A stretch of 64,000 bases of DNA from G965215145 sp965215145 (GCA_965215145.1 OZ244038.1:3100001-3164000); one strand, 5' to 3'. Numbered from the stretch's first letter, positions 24,674 to 32,971 are shown. Made by a program: numbers and translations. The notes: generated from the sequence alone by a model not told the origin.

Positions 24674-26161
24674 ATGCGCCGCCTCGAAGACTTCCCCGAC
24701 GCCGACCTCCGCATCTTCGACCGGCCCCCGCCGCCGGACGACGCCCGCCGGGTCTACCTGATCGGCATCTGCGGCAAGGGGATGGGCGCGCTGGCCGAGC
24801 TGCTGGCGAAGGCCGGCTATGCGGTCTCCGGCTCCGACGAGGCCGCCTACCCCCCGATGAGCACGCGGCTAGAGAAGCTCGGCATCCCCATCCGCGAGGG
24901 CTACGCCGCCGAGAACATCGCCCAGGCCGAGCCCGACCTCGTCGTCGTCGGCAACGCCGCCGTGCCGACGCACCCGGAGGCGGCCTACGCCCGCGAGCAC
25001 GGGCTCCCGCAGCTCTCGCTCCCCGAAGCGCTGGCCCACTTCTTTATCCGCGACCGCCGCAGCCTCGTCGTCGCCGGGACGCACGGGAAGACGACGACCT
25101 CGGGGATGCTGGCCCACGTCCTCCGGAGCGCCGGGCTCGACCCCGGCTTCTTTATCGGCGGGGTGATGACCAACTACGGCGCCACCTGCGCCGTCGGCGG
25201 CGGCCCCCACTTCGTCGTCGAGGGCGACGAGTACGACTCGGCCTATTTCGACAAGCGGCCGAAGTTCATGCACTACCGGCCCCGGACGGCCATCGTGACC
25301 TCGATGGAGTTCGACCACGCCGACATCTACGCCGACTGGGACGACTACCGCGAGGCGTTCCGCGCCTTCGTCGGGCTCCTCCCCGAGGACGGCCTCCTGG
25401 TGCTCAACGGCGACGACCCCGAGGTCCGCGCCCTCGCCGACCACGCCCGCAGCCGCGTCCGCTTTTTCGGCCTCGACGGCGGCGACGATCACGTGACCGC
25501 GCGGGACGTCCGCGCCGTCGAGGGCGGGCAGCGGTTCGCGCTCGTCGCCGACGGGGAGGAGCTGGGCGAGGTGTTCCTCCCGATGAGCGGGTGGGTCAAC
25601 CGGTTCGACGCGCTCGGCGTCTGCACCGTCGCGCTCGACGAGGGCGTCTCGCCGGCGGCCATCGTCGAGGGGTTCGGCTCGTTCGAGGGGATGAAGCGGC
25701 GGCAGGAGGTGCTCGGCGAGGCCGGCGGCGTCGTCGTCGTGGACGACTTCGCGCACCACCCGACGGCCGTCGACGCCACCGTCCGCGCCGTGCAGGAGCG
25801 CTGGCCCGGCCGCCGCACCGTCGCGGTGTTCGAGCCGCGGAGCAACTCCAGCCGCCGGAGGGTCTTCGAGGACGCCTACGCCGACGCCCTCGCCGAGGCC
25901 GACGCGGTCTTCCTCTCCGCCCCCCCGCTCCGCCACAACGACGACGCGGCCAACCTCCTCGACCCGCACGTCACCGCCCGCCGCGTCGAGGCGCTCGGCA
26001 CCCCCGCCGCCGCCTACGACGGCGCCGACGCGCTCCTCCCCCCGCTCCTCGACGCTCTGCGCGAAGGCGACGTGGCGCTGGTGATGAGCAACGGCTCGTT
26101 CGACGGCCTCCACCGCCGGCTGATGGAGGCATTGAAGGAGCGTGAGGCGGCCGCGGCCTGA
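24674..26161 (+). CDS. mpl: UDP-N-acetylmuramate:L-alanyl-gamma-D-glutamyl-meso-diaminopimelate ligase
   Basis: This 495-residue Mur-type ligase attaches recycled murein tripeptide to UDP-MurNAc using ATP. It has the N-terminal GICGKGMG motif (31-38), the ATP loop GTHGKTTT near 135-142, EFDHADIYADW, the ligase-specific histidine segment DDFAHHPTAV and a C-terminal domain with FEPRSNSSRR. The Mpl length and DHADIY motif separate it from MurC. Peptidoglycan recycling agrees with the NamZ-like muramidase 5 kb downstream. Confidence 0.92.
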   Translation: MRRLEDFPDADLRIFDRPPPPDDARRVYLIGICGKGMGALAELLAKAGYAVSGSDEAAYPPMSTRLEKLGIPIREGYAAENIAQAEPDLVVVGNAAVPTHPEAAYAREHGLPQLSLPEALAHFFIRDRRSLVVAGTHGKTTTSGMLAHVLRSAGLDPGFFIGGVMTNYGATCAVGGGPHFVVEGDEYDSAYFDKRPKFMHYRPRTAIVTSMEFDHADIYADWDDYREAFRAFVGLLPEDGLLVLNGDDPEVRALADHARSRVRFFGLDGGDDHVTARDVRAVEGGQRFALVADGEELGEVFLPMSGWVNRFDALGVCTVALDEGVSPAAIVEGFGSFEGMKRRQEVLGEAGGVVVVDDFAHHPTAVDATVRAVQERWPGRRTVAVFEPRSNSSRRRVFEDAYADALAEADAVFLSAPPLRHNDDAANLLDPHVTARRVEALGTPAAAYDGADALLPPLLDALREGDVALVMSNGSFDGLHRRLMEALKEREAAAA

Positions 26162-26162
26162 G

Positions 26163-26996
26163 ATGCCGGTGCGCACACCTGCCCTTCTCGACGCCCGTGG
26201 CCGAAGGGTTGCGCTCCCCGCGCCGCCCGGCCGAATCGTCTCGCTCGTCCCGAGCCAGACGGAGCTGCTCGCCGACCTGGGCCTCGACGCGGAGGTCGTC
26301 GGGGTCACGCGGTTCTGCGTCCACCCGACGGACTGGAGGCCGGAGAAGCCCATCATCGGGGGGACGAAGAACGTCCGGCTCGACCGGGTAGCCGCGCTCC
26401 GGCCGGACCTCGTGCTGGCAAATAAGGAGGAGAACGTCCGCGAGCAGGTCGAGGCGCTGGACGCGGTCGCCCCCGTGTTCGTGACCGACGTGGCGACGGT
26501 GGCCGACGCGCTGGCGATGATCCGCACCGTCGGACGGCTCGTGAGGCGGGAGGAGCGCGCGGAGGCCCTGGTAGCAGAGATCGAAGCCGGCTTCGCCGCG
26601 CTCGCCGAGCGCCGACCAATCCGCGTGGCCTACCTCATCTGGCGCTCCGGCGACGGCGGCCCCTACATGAGCGTCGGCGGCGACACGTTCATCTCGGACG
26701 TGCTCCGGCGGGCCTCGCTCCGCAATGTCTTTGAGGGACGGACGCGCTACCCGGAGGCGACGGCGGCGGAGATCGCGGCAGCGCGGCCCGAGGCGGTCCT
26801 CCTCTCCAGCGAGCCGTTCCCGTTCGGCGAGGCCCACATCGCGGAGGTCGAGGCGGCGGCGGGGGTGCCGGCGCGGCTCGTGGACGGGGAGCTGTTCTCG
26901 TGGTACGGCAGCCGGATGCGGCTGATGCCACCCTACGCGGCGCGGCTGCGGGAGGTACTGGAGCAGCAGGCGCCCCCGCTCGAAACCCGCCGCTGA
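26163..26996 (+). CDS. Helical-backbone metal receptor / BtuF-like substrate-binding protein without signal peptide
   Basis: This 277-residue protein has the two-lobed fold of class III binding proteins: RIVSLVPSQTELLADLGLDAEVVGVTRFCVHP and GGTKNVRLDRVAALRPDLVLANKEEN, then the long linking helix. BtuF and FhuD-type proteins bind cobalamin or iron chelates, but here no signal peptide or lipobox is visible, so it may act in the cytoplasm or bind a metal for another purpose. ATG 26163 lies 1 bp after the mpl stop; a GTG at 26142 inside mpl is an alternative. No transporter subunits are adjacent. Confidence 0.75.
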   Translation: MPVRTPALLDARGRRVALPAPPGRIVSLVPSQTELLADLGLDAEVVGVTRFCVHPTDWRPEKPIIGGTKNVRLDRVAALRPDLVLANKEENVREQVEALDAVAPVFVTDVATVADALAMIRTVGRLVRREERAEALVAEIEAGFAALAERRPIRVAYLIWRSGDGGPYMSVGGDTFISDVLRRASLRNVFEGRTRYPEATAAEIAAARPEAVLLSSEPFPFGEAHIAEVEAAAGVPARLVDGELFSWYGSRMRLMPPYAARLREVLEQQAPPLETRR

Positions 26997-27017
26997 GCGG
27001 GCCGTTCGGGACGGCCG

Positions 27018-27025
27018 TACCTTCC
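27018..27025 (+). promoter_or_regulatory. Putative -7 element (TACCTTCC) of lipA
   Basis: TACCTTCC lies 35 nt upstream of ATG 27061. Confidence 0.5.
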
Positions 27026-27060
27026 TGATCCCCCACGTTCCCCGAGCCGACGCCGCCCGC

Positions 27061-28059
27061 ATGGCCGCCCCCGACCCCCGCCCCCGCCGCCCCGGCGAGG
27101 TCGCCCTCCAGACCGCCACGCCCGGCGCACCGATCCCCAGCCACGGGGGCGACGGCGCCGGCGACGGATTCCTGGAGCTGCCCGTCGTCCAGAGCCCCGC
27201 GCCCGCGAGCCCGCGCGGCGGGCGGCCGGACTGGCTCCGCGTGAAGCTCCCCTACGGCGAGACGTTCCGCTCGGTCCAGCAGACCATCGAGGAGTACGAC
27301 CTCCACACCGTCTGCTCCAGCGCCCGCTGCCCCAACATGGGCGAGTGCTGGACCGCCGGCACGGCGACGTTCATGATCCTCGGCGACGTCTGCACCCGCT
27401 CGTGCAGCTTCTGCGCCGTCAAGACCGGGCGCCCCCAGAGCCGCGACCTCGACTGGGACGAGCCGCGGCGCGTCGCCGAGGCCGCCCGGCTGATGGGGAT
27501 GCGGCACGTCGTCGTGACGAGCATCAACCGCGACGACCGCCGCGACGGCGGCGCCCCCATCTTCGCCGAGACCATCCGGCTCCTGCGGGAGCAGATCCCC
27601 GGCTGCACCGTCGAGGTGCTCACGCCCGACTTCCGCGGCGTCGAGGAGGCGATGGACACGGTGTTCGAGGCGCGACCGGACCTCTTCAACCACAACGTCG
27701 AGACGGTGCCCCGGCTCTACCGCCGCGTCCGCCCCCAGGCCGATTACCGGCGCTCGCTCGACGTGCTCCGCCGCGCGAAGGGGGCGTTCGGGCTGCGGAC
27801 CAAGAGCGGCATCATGGTCGGCCTCGGCGAGACCGACGAGGAGGTGCTCGCGCTGATGCGGGACTTCGTCGGGGTCGGGCTTGACGTGATGACCATCGGG
27901 CAGTACCTCCAGCCGACGAGGATGCACCTCCCCGTCGAGGCGTTCGTCCACCCCGACAAGTTCCGGTGGTTCAAGGAGCAGGGCGAGGCGATGGGGATCG
28001 AGCACGTCGAGAGCGGGCCGCTGGTCCGCTCCTCGTACCACGCCGAGCGCCACGTATGA
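27061..28059 (+). CDS. lipA: Lipoyl synthase
   Basis: This 332-residue radical SAM enzyme inserts two sulfurs into protein-bound octanoate. The auxiliary cluster cysteines are C85, C90 and C96 (CX4CX5C); the radical SAM cysteines are C111, C115 and C118 (CTRSCSFC). The C-terminal RSSYHAE holds the serine ligand. The usual VDRDDLPDGG reads INRDDRRDGG here, a mild divergence. The N-terminal ~55 residues are a proline-rich extension. The next gene overlaps the stop by 4 bp. Confidence 0.95.
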   Translation: MAAPDPRPRRPGEVALQTATPGAPIPSHGGDGAGDGFLELPVVQSPAPASPRGGRPDWLRVKLPYGETFRSVQQTIEEYDLHTVCSSARCPNMGECWTAGTATFMILGDVCTRSCSFCAVKTGRPQSRDLDWDEPRRVAEAARLMGMRHVVVTSINRDDRRDGGAPIFAETIRLLREQIPGCTVEVLTPDFRGVEEAMDTVFEARPDLFNHNVETVPRLYRRVRPQADYRRSLDVLRRAKGAFGLRTKSGIMVGLGETDEEVLALMRDFVGVGLDVMTIGQYLQPTRMHLPVEAFVHPDKFRWFKEQGEAMGIEHVESGPLVRSSYHAERHV

Positions 28060-28463
28060 GCCGCCGGGGCCGGGGCCTCGGGGGACGGGTTGGGCTGGGC
28101 CTGCTGGTGCTCCTCCTGCCGGCCTGCTCGGTCTTCTCGGACATCGCCGGCGCCGAGGACGCCGCCGCCGACGCGGCGCACGTCGTCCTGCTCACCGAGC
28201 CCGGCTGCGCCCTCTTCATCGCCAAGACGCAGGGTGGGCGCTTCGCCATCCTCCGCCCGGACGACGCCTTCGACCCGCGGCAGGGCGACGTGCTCGTGGG
28301 GGAGCTGGAGCCCGGCGCGGTCGGGCTCCGGACGGTCCCCTTCCCGGAGGACGCGCTGACCGAGCCGTTCCGGTTCGAGGTGCTGGCCGAGGGGCTGACG
28401 CTGGGGCAGGCGCAGACGCGGTGGCGCGCCGCCTGCCCCATGCCGGCGCGCACCGATAGCTGA
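28056..28463 (+). CDS. Putative lipoprotein, hypothetical
   Basis: This 135-residue protein starts at ATG 28056, overlapping the lipA stop (ATGA). The N-terminus is basic and then hydrophobic and ends in LLPAC, a plausible lipobox with the cysteine near residue 23. The rest is small and mainly beta-like (AHVVLLTEPGCALFIAKTQGGRFAILRPDD) with two further cysteines. I do not recognise the family. The coupling to lipA suggests co-translation, not necessarily a shared pathway. Confidence 0.6.
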   Translation: MSRRGRGLGGRVGLGLLVLLLPACSVFSDIAGAEDAAADAAHVVLLTEPGCALFIAKTQGGRFAILRPDDAFDPRQGDVLVGELEPGAVGLRTVPFPEDALTEPFRFEVLAEGLTLGQAQTRWRAACPMPARTDS

Positions 28464-28551
28464 GCCTTTTCGCCGCCCCTTCGCGGTTTCGCGCCCCGCG
28501 CCGCGCCGACCTTCCGGCTCCCCATCACCCTCCTCTCCGACCCGCAGACGC

Positions 28552-28992
28552 ATGGAACGCACCCTCGCCATCATCAAGCCCGACGCCGTCGCCGCCGGCC
28601 ACGCCGGCAAGATCCTCGACCGCATCCTCCAGGAGGGCTTCGCCGTCCGCGCGATGAAGCTGACCACGCTGACGAAGCGGGAGGCCGAGGGGTTCTACGC
28701 CGTCCACCGCGAGCGGCCGTTCTTCGGGGAGCTCACGGAGTTCATGTCGAGCGGGCCGTGCATCCCCCTCGTACTTGAGCGCGCCGATGCTGTGGCGAAA
28801 TGGCGCGAGGTGATCGGCGCGACGAACCCGGCCGACGCCGCCGAGGGCACCATCCGCAAGGAGTTCGCCGCGAGCATGGGCGAGAACGCCGTCCACGGCT
28901 CGGACTCCCCGGAGAACGGGGTCAAGGAGGGCCGCTACTTCTTCCCCGAGAGCGAGATCGTCGCGAACGGCGCCGACGTGATCGACGCCTGA
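28552..28992 (+). CDS. ndk: Nucleoside diphosphate kinase
   Basis: This 146-residue enzyme balances nucleoside triphosphates by ping-pong phosphate transfer through H115 in NAVHGSDSPE. The N-terminal MERTLAIIKPDAV and FMSSGPCIPLVLE are standard. The length is normal. GACCTTCC, a variant of the recurring promoter octamer, lies 36 nt before the start. Confidence 0.96.
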   Translation: MERTLAIIKPDAVAAGHAGKILDRILQEGFAVRAMKLTTLTKREAEGFYAVHRERPFFGELTEFMSSGPCIPLVLERADAVAKWREVIGATNPADAAEGTIRKEFAASMGENAVHGSDSPENGVKEGRYFFPESEIVANGADVIDA

Positions 28993-29023
28993 ACTCGCTG
29001 GGCGCGCGGCCCGTAACAAGGGC

Positions 29024-29221
29024 ATGCCTGCCTCTGACCGAGACGCCGCGCTGGCCGCCGCAGAGCGCGAGGGCGTGGACCTCTCGCTCCTCCGCCAGCG
29101 CCTCCGCCTGACACCGACCGAGCGGGTCGAGCGCCACGGCGCCGCGCTCGCCCTCGTCTTCGGCCTCCGCGCCGCCGGCCGCCATGCTCGATCCGAAGAC
29201 GCTGCTGACGGCGCTAGCTGA
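29024..29221 (+). CDS. Small conserved-looking partner of nucleotidyltransferase
   Basis: This 65-residue acidic, helical protein (VDLSLLRQRLRLTPTERVERHGAALALVFGLRAAGR) resembles short proteins often found just before nucleotidyltransferase-like genes. Its 3' end overlaps the next gene by 38 bp in another frame, so the pair is translationally coupled. A two-gene toxin-antitoxin-like module is one possibility, but there is no direct evidence. Confidence 0.55.
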   Translation: MPASDRDAALAAAEREGVDLSLLRQRLRLTPTERVERHGAALALVFGLRAAGRHARSEDAADGAS

Positions 29222-29657
29222 GACCCGCGTCGTCATCGTCGGCGGGATGGCGGCCGTCGTCCACGGCGCCGCCCACGTCACGGCCGACCTCGACCTCTGC
29301 TACGCCCGCACGGCCGACGACCTCCGCCGGCTCGCGGATGCCCTCGCCCCCTTTGAGCCGCGCCTGCGCGACACCCCCGCTGGCCTCCCCTTCCGCCTCG
29401 ACGCGGAGGCGCTGCGGGGTGGGCTCAACTTCACCCTCACCACGGCGGCCGGCGACCTCGACCTGTTCGGGGAGATTCCCGGCCTCGGCGGCTACGACGC
29501 CGTCGCGGCGGCGGCGGAGCCCGTTCGGCTTTTCGGGCGCGATGTGCTCGTGCTCGGCCTCGACGGGCTCATCCGCGCGAAGGAGGCCGCAGGGCGAGAC
29601 AAGGACCGGCGAATGCTCCCGGAGCTCCGGGCGCTGAAGGCGCTCCGCGAGCGGTAG
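29184..29657 (+). CDS. Nucleotidyltransferase-fold protein (AbiEii/DUF6036-like)
   Basis: This 157-residue protein has a minimal nucleotidyltransferase core: VVIVGGMAAVVHG followed by TADLDLCYAR, giving a DxD-like pair, and later DLDLFGEIPG. Single-domain proteins of this type are substrates or toxins of small two-gene modules, or orphan transferases. Start ATG 29184 lies inside the previous gene. It ends 4 bp before the converging aminotransferase gene. Confidence 0.65.
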   Translation: MLDPKTLLTALAETRVVIVGGMAAVVHGAAHVTADLDLCYARTADDLRRLADALAPFEPRLRDTPAGLPFRLDAEALRGGLNFTLTTAAGDLDLFGEIPGLGGYDAVAAAAEPVRLFGRDVLVLGLDGLIRAKEAAGRDKDRRMLPELRALKALRER

Positions 29658-29661
29658 CCCC

Positions 29662-30852
29662 TCACCCCGCCCCCACCGGCTGCCCGAACGCCGCGATGAG
29701 GTTCCGGCACGCCTCCTCCAAGACCGCCATCTCCTTGGCGTAGCAGAACCGGAGGAAGTAGCGCCCGTCCTCGGGGTCGGAGAAGAACGAGTTGCCGGGG
29801 ACGGCGGCGACGCCGGCCTCCTCGATGAGCGTATTGGCGGCGGCCTGGTCGCCCTCGAACCCCGGCCGCTCCCGTGACAGCCGCTCAAAGCCCGCGAGCA
29901 CGTAGTACGCCCCCTGCGGCCAGTCGAGCTCGAACCCGCACGCCTCCAGCGTCTCGCACATCAGCGTCCGCTTCGCGTCGTACGCCGCCTGGAGCTCGTC
30001 GAAGTACGAATCGTCCATCTCGAACGCGGCGGCGACACCGTGCTGAAGCGGCGTCGGCGCGCAGATGTAGACGAGGTCCGAGATCAGCCCCATCCGGGCG
30101 AGCACGCGCTCCGGCCCGGCGGCGTAGCCGAGCCGCCAGCCGGTCATGTTGTACGTCTTCGAGAACCCCGAGAGCGTGACGGTCCGCTCGTACGCCCCCG
30201 GCAGCGAGCCGAGCGAGACGTGCTCGCGGCCGTCGTAGACCATGTACTCGTAGATCTCGTCGGTGATGGCGTAGAGGTCGTGTTTCTGTAGGATCGCCAG
30301 CAGGCGCTCCAGCTCGTCCCGGCTCCAGACCTTGCCGCAGGGGTTGTTGGGGGTGCAGACGAGGACGGCCTTCGTGCGCTCGGTGATGGCCGCCTCGACG
30401 GCGTCGAAGTCCACGGACCAGTCCGGCGCGCGGAGGGTGACGACGCTGCGCTTCACGCCGAAGAGGTCGAGGAGCCCGGTGTGGTAGCCGTAGAACGGCT
30501 CGAACACCACGCACTCGTCGCCCGGCTCGAACAGCGCGAGGCACGTCGCCACGAAGGCGCCCGTCGAGCCGACGGAGACCATCACCTCGCCCACGCCCCC
30601 GACGGGGAGGCGGTTGTAGCTCCTGGCCTTCTCGGCGATGCCGGCGCGGAGCTTCTCGATGCCGGCGTAGGCGGTGTAGATGCTCCGGTCGCCGTCGATG
30701 GCGGCCTTTGCGGCGGCCTTGATGGGGTCGGGCGTGGGGAGGTCGCAGATGCCCTGCCCGAGGTTGGTCCCCCCGGCGGCGTTGACGGCGAAGGTGACGG
30801 CGCGGATGTCGCTCTGGCGGAGGCCGTCGGTGCGGGCGGCGAGGGGTTTCAT
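29662..30852 (-). CDS. Class I PLP-dependent aminotransferase
   Basis: This 396-residue fold-type I aminotransferase has NLGQGICDLPTPDPIKAA, YTAYAGIEKLR, the PNNPCG motif at 168-173, D198 in ITDEIYEYMVY and the Schiff-base lysine K232 in SGFSKTYNMTGWRLGY. It belongs to the broad aspartate/methionine/kynurenine aminotransferase group; the amino acid cannot be told from sequence. Start ATG 30852 is chosen over upstream codons because a TATCTTGT octamer lies 32 nt before it. Confidence 0.88.
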   Translation of the reverse strand: MKPLAARTDGLRQSDIRAVTFAVNAAGGTNLGQGICDLPTPDPIKAAAKAAIDGDRSIYTAYAGIEKLRAGIAEKARSYNRLPVGGVGEVMVSVGSTGAFVATCLALFEPGDECVVFEPFYGYHTGLLDLFGVKRSVVTLRAPDWSVDFDAVEAAITERTKAVLVCTPNNPCGKVWSRDELERLLAILQKHDLYAITDEIYEYMVYDGREHVSLGSLPGAYERTVTLSGFSKTYNMTGWRLGYAAGPERVLARMGLISDLVYICAPTPLQHGVAAAFEMDDSYFDELQAAYDAKRTLMCETLEACGFELDWPQGAYYVLAGFERLSRERPGFEGDQAAANTLIEEAGVAAVPGNSFFSDPEDGRYFLRFCYAKEMAVLEEACRNLIAAFGQPVGAG

Positions 30853-30884
30853 GGCGTTCGGTATGACGGCGGTCGAAGTGTCCG

Positions 30885-30892
30885 ACAAGATA
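30885..30892 (-). promoter_or_regulatory. Putative -7 element (TATCTTGT) of the aminotransferase gene
   Basis: The reverse strand reads TATCTTGT 32 nt upstream of ATG 30852, supporting that start over longer alternatives. Confidence 0.5.
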
Positions 30893-30929
30893 GGCGGCGT
30901 TGCGACGTGAGGGCGGAGGCCATGTTGTA

Positions 30930-30954
30930 GTAGGGGCACGGCGGTGCCGTGCCC
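30930..30954 (+). repeat. REP-like element, asymmetric copy
   Basis: GTAG is followed by a 9-bp stem GGGCACGGC/GCCGTGCCC with a 3-nt loop; the right foot has lost CTAC. It is the first of three copies within 151 bp. Confidence 0.75.
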
Positions 30955-30977
30955 GAGGGTTGGCAGCGACCCTTCAG

Positions 30978-31002
30978 AGGGCGCGATGGATCGCGCCCCT
31001 AC
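30978..31002 (-). repeat. REP-like element, asymmetric copy (reverse)
   Basis: The stem GGGCGCGAT/ATCGCGCCC is followed by CTAC, so the GTAG foot is on the reverse strand. The left foot is degenerate (CAGA). Confidence 0.7.
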
Positions 31003-31046
31003 GGGGGCCTTGCGCTGACGTGGCGAGAGGCCGCCACCGGGCGAGG

Positions 31047-31080
31047 AGCCAAGCGCTGGCGCTTGGCTGTGCCCCTACGG
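31047..31080 (-). repeat. REP-like element with longer core (reverse)
   Basis: A 9-bp stem AGCCAAGCG/CGCTTGGCT is followed by GTGCCCCTAC, giving GTAGGGGC on the reverse strand. The left outer arm is degraded. It is the third copy in the 281-bp gap before the NamZ-like gene. Confidence 0.6.
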
Positions 31081-31102
31081 ATCCCCGTGGAGAGCGTGTC
31101 GG

Positions 31103-31110
31103 TACCTTTT
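31103..31110 (+). promoter_or_regulatory. Putative -7 element (TACCTTTT)
   Basis: TACCTTTT lies 23 nt upstream of ATG 31134, which supports that start. Confidence 0.5.
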
Positions 31111-31133
31111 TCGGCCTGCTATGTCCTGTACCG

Positions 31134-32402
31134 ATGCTCCTCCTCGCCGTCTTCCTCGCGCTCCTGCCGGTCCAGGCCGACACCGTCCGCACCGGGGCGC
31201 AGCGGCTGGCGGATGCGGAGTTCGCTGCGCTCGACGGGATGCGGATCGGGCTCGTCACGAACCAGACGGCGACGGTGGACACCGATGACGGCGGGCCGCC
31301 GCACCTCATCGACCGGCTCGCCGACGCGCCGAACGTGGAGCTTGCGGCACTGTTCGGGCCGGAGCACGGGCTGCGGGGGGAGGCCGAGGCCGGCGCCGCC
31401 GTCGCGGGCGGCGTGGACGCCCATACGGGCGTGCCGGTCTACAGCCTCTACGGCTCCGGCAAGAAGCCGCCACCTAACGCCCTCGCCGGCCTCGACGCGC
31501 TGGTCTTCGACGTCCAGGACGTCGGCGCGCGGTTCTACACCTACATCTCGACGATGGGGTACGCGATGCAGGCGGCGGCCGAGGCCGGCTTCCCCTTCGT
31601 CTTGCTCGACCGCCCGAACCCGCTCGGCGGCGACGTGGTGGACGGCTTCGTGCGGGAGGACTCGCTGACATCGTTCGTCGGCCTCCACCCCATCCCCGTC
31701 CAGCACGGGCTGACGGTGGGGGAGCTGGCGCGGATGATCCAGGGTGAGCGTTGGCTACCAGGACTGGATTCGCTCGACCTCCGGGTGATCCCGATGACGG
31801 GCTGGCGCCGCGCGATGCGCTGGCCCGCGACCGGCCTCCCGTTCGTCCCCACGAGCCCCAACATCCCCGACTTCGTGACGGCGCTGGTCTACCCGGGGAT
31901 GGCGCTGCTGGAGGGGACGACCGCGAGCGAAGGCCGCGGCACCGACGCCCCCTTCCTCACCGTCGGCGCCGCGTGGGCCGACGCCGAAGCGCTGGCCGAC
32001 ACGCTGAACGCGCGCGGCCTGCCCGGCGTCCGGTTCGAGCCCGCGCGGTTCGTGCCGCGCTCGATCCCCGGCCGCGCCGCTTCGCCAAAGGGCGAGGGCG
32101 TTGAGCAGCGCGGCGTCCGGCTCGTGGTGACGGACGCGCAGGCCGTCCGCCCCGTCGAGGTCGGCGTCCAACTCCTGCACGCGCTCTACCGGCAGCAGCG
32201 CGCACAGGCATATTTCGGCCCCGGCCCGTTCGAGCAGGACACCACAGTTTTCCTCCCCGGCTGGCTGGCGAAGCTGGCCGGCACGCCGCGTCTCCAGCGG
32301 ATGCTCGAAGCGGGCGCCCGGCCCGCACAGATCATCGCCGCGTGGACCGACGAGGTGGCGGCGTTCGAGGCGGCGCGGCGGCCGTACCTGCTCTACGACT
32401 GA
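31134..32402 (+). CDS. DUF1343/GH171 exo-beta-N-acetylmuramidase-like protein (NamZ-like)
   Basis: This 422-residue exported protein has a short signal peptide (MLLLAVFLALLPVQA) and then the DUF1343 pattern: RIGLVTNQTATV, LFGPEHGLRGEAEAGA, YSLYGSGKKPP, DVQDVGARFYTYISTM and DRPNPLGGD, and later PTSPNIPDF and YPGMALLEGTTASEGRGT. Characterised members remove terminal MurNAc from peptidoglycan fragments (family GH171), which fits the nearby Mpl recycling ligase. Start ATG 31134 follows a promoter octamer; the frame is open further upstream through REP sequence. Confidence 0.88.
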   Translation: MLLLAVFLALLPVQADTVRTGAQRLADAEFAALDGMRIGLVTNQTATVDTDDGGPPHLIDRLADAPNVELAALFGPEHGLRGEAEAGAAVAGGVDAHTGVPVYSLYGSGKKPPPNALAGLDALVFDVQDVGARFYTYISTMGYAMQAAAEAGFPFVLLDRPNPLGGDVVDGFVREDSLTSFVGLHPIPVQHGLTVGELARMIQGERWLPGLDSLDLRVIPMTGWRRAMRWPATGLPFVPTSPNIPDFVTALVYPGMALLEGTTASEGRGTDAPFLTVGAAWADAEALADTLNARGLPGVRFEPARFVPRSIPGRAASPKGEGVEQRGVRLVVTDAQAVRPVEVGVQLLHALYRQQRAQAYFGPGPFEQDTTVFLPGWLAKLAGTPRLQRMLEAGARPAQIIAAWTDEVAAFEAARRPYLLYD

Positions 32403-32438
32403 AGAACAGAGCGGGGGCATAGCAAGGGCTGCTTCTCA

Positions 32439-32747
32439 GTGATCGAATCCAGTGCCAGCCCATCGCCACCACCCGACCGCGGCCATCACCAAGAAGGCGG
32501 CAGCGATGCCGTAGACGAGGACGCGCCAGACGCGCCTCCGCCTCCCGTCCACGAAGAACAAGACAGGCACGAGCAGCACGGCACCAGCCACCCCGGCTCC
32601 GAGATAGCTCTGGTGGATGTACTCCTCGGCGCTGATGCGGTGGACTCGCTCGTAGGTTTCTGGGTCTTCACCGGCGGCGTGCGCATCCCAGACGAAGATG
32701 AAGAACGCCCAGCAGGGCCTCCGTCGCCAGTAGCGCGGCAACGACAC
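32439..32747 (-). CDS. Small membrane protein, possibly truncated by a MITE
   Basis: This 102-residue protein starts at a GTG and has two membrane segments (YLGAGVAGAVLLVPVLFFVDG and VLVYGIAAAFLVMAAVGWW) with a basic loop between, and a hydrophobic N-terminus (CWAFFIFVW). I do not recognise it. The frame upstream runs only seven codons to a TAG that overlaps the TAA target site of the MITE at 32770. The insertion may therefore have cut off its original N-terminus or promoter. Confidence 0.45.
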
Positions 32748-32769
32748 TGTCGCGGGTGTGCAGCTCTAA

Positions 32770-32952
32770 GAGCCTGTATTCGAATGGAGGGAGCAAGCGA
32801 AAACGAGCGTCGCGCGTCGCGCTCAAGGCGCGCGAAGCAGCCGTAGCGCAGGCTACGGCGATGTGCTTGCATCCCGCCCTGCGGGGCAGCGCAACGCCGA
32901 GCGCGGCGTGCGGCGCCGTTTGCAGCCTGCCCTACTGTTTGAATACAGGCTC
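32770..32952. mobile_element. 183-bp MITE with 12-bp terminal repeats and TAA target duplication
   Basis: The ends are perfect inverted repeats, GAGCCTGTATTC and GAATACAGGCTC, with two further matching bases after one mismatch. Both ends are flanked by a TAA duplication (32767-32769 and 32953-32955). GAGCCTG ends with a TNA duplication are typical of IS5-family (IS427/IS1031 group) elements, so a related transposase elsewhere probably moves it. The interior has its own inverted repeats (such as CCGTAGC/GCTACGG) and no coding gene. Confidence 0.85.
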
Positions 32953-32971
32953 TAACACAGCCTACCAGCGG

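Noticed and set aside
30900..31133. Upstream extension of the NamZ-like protein
   Set aside because: The extension translates REP palindromes and removes the signal peptide from the N-terminus; a promoter octamer lies just before ATG 31134.
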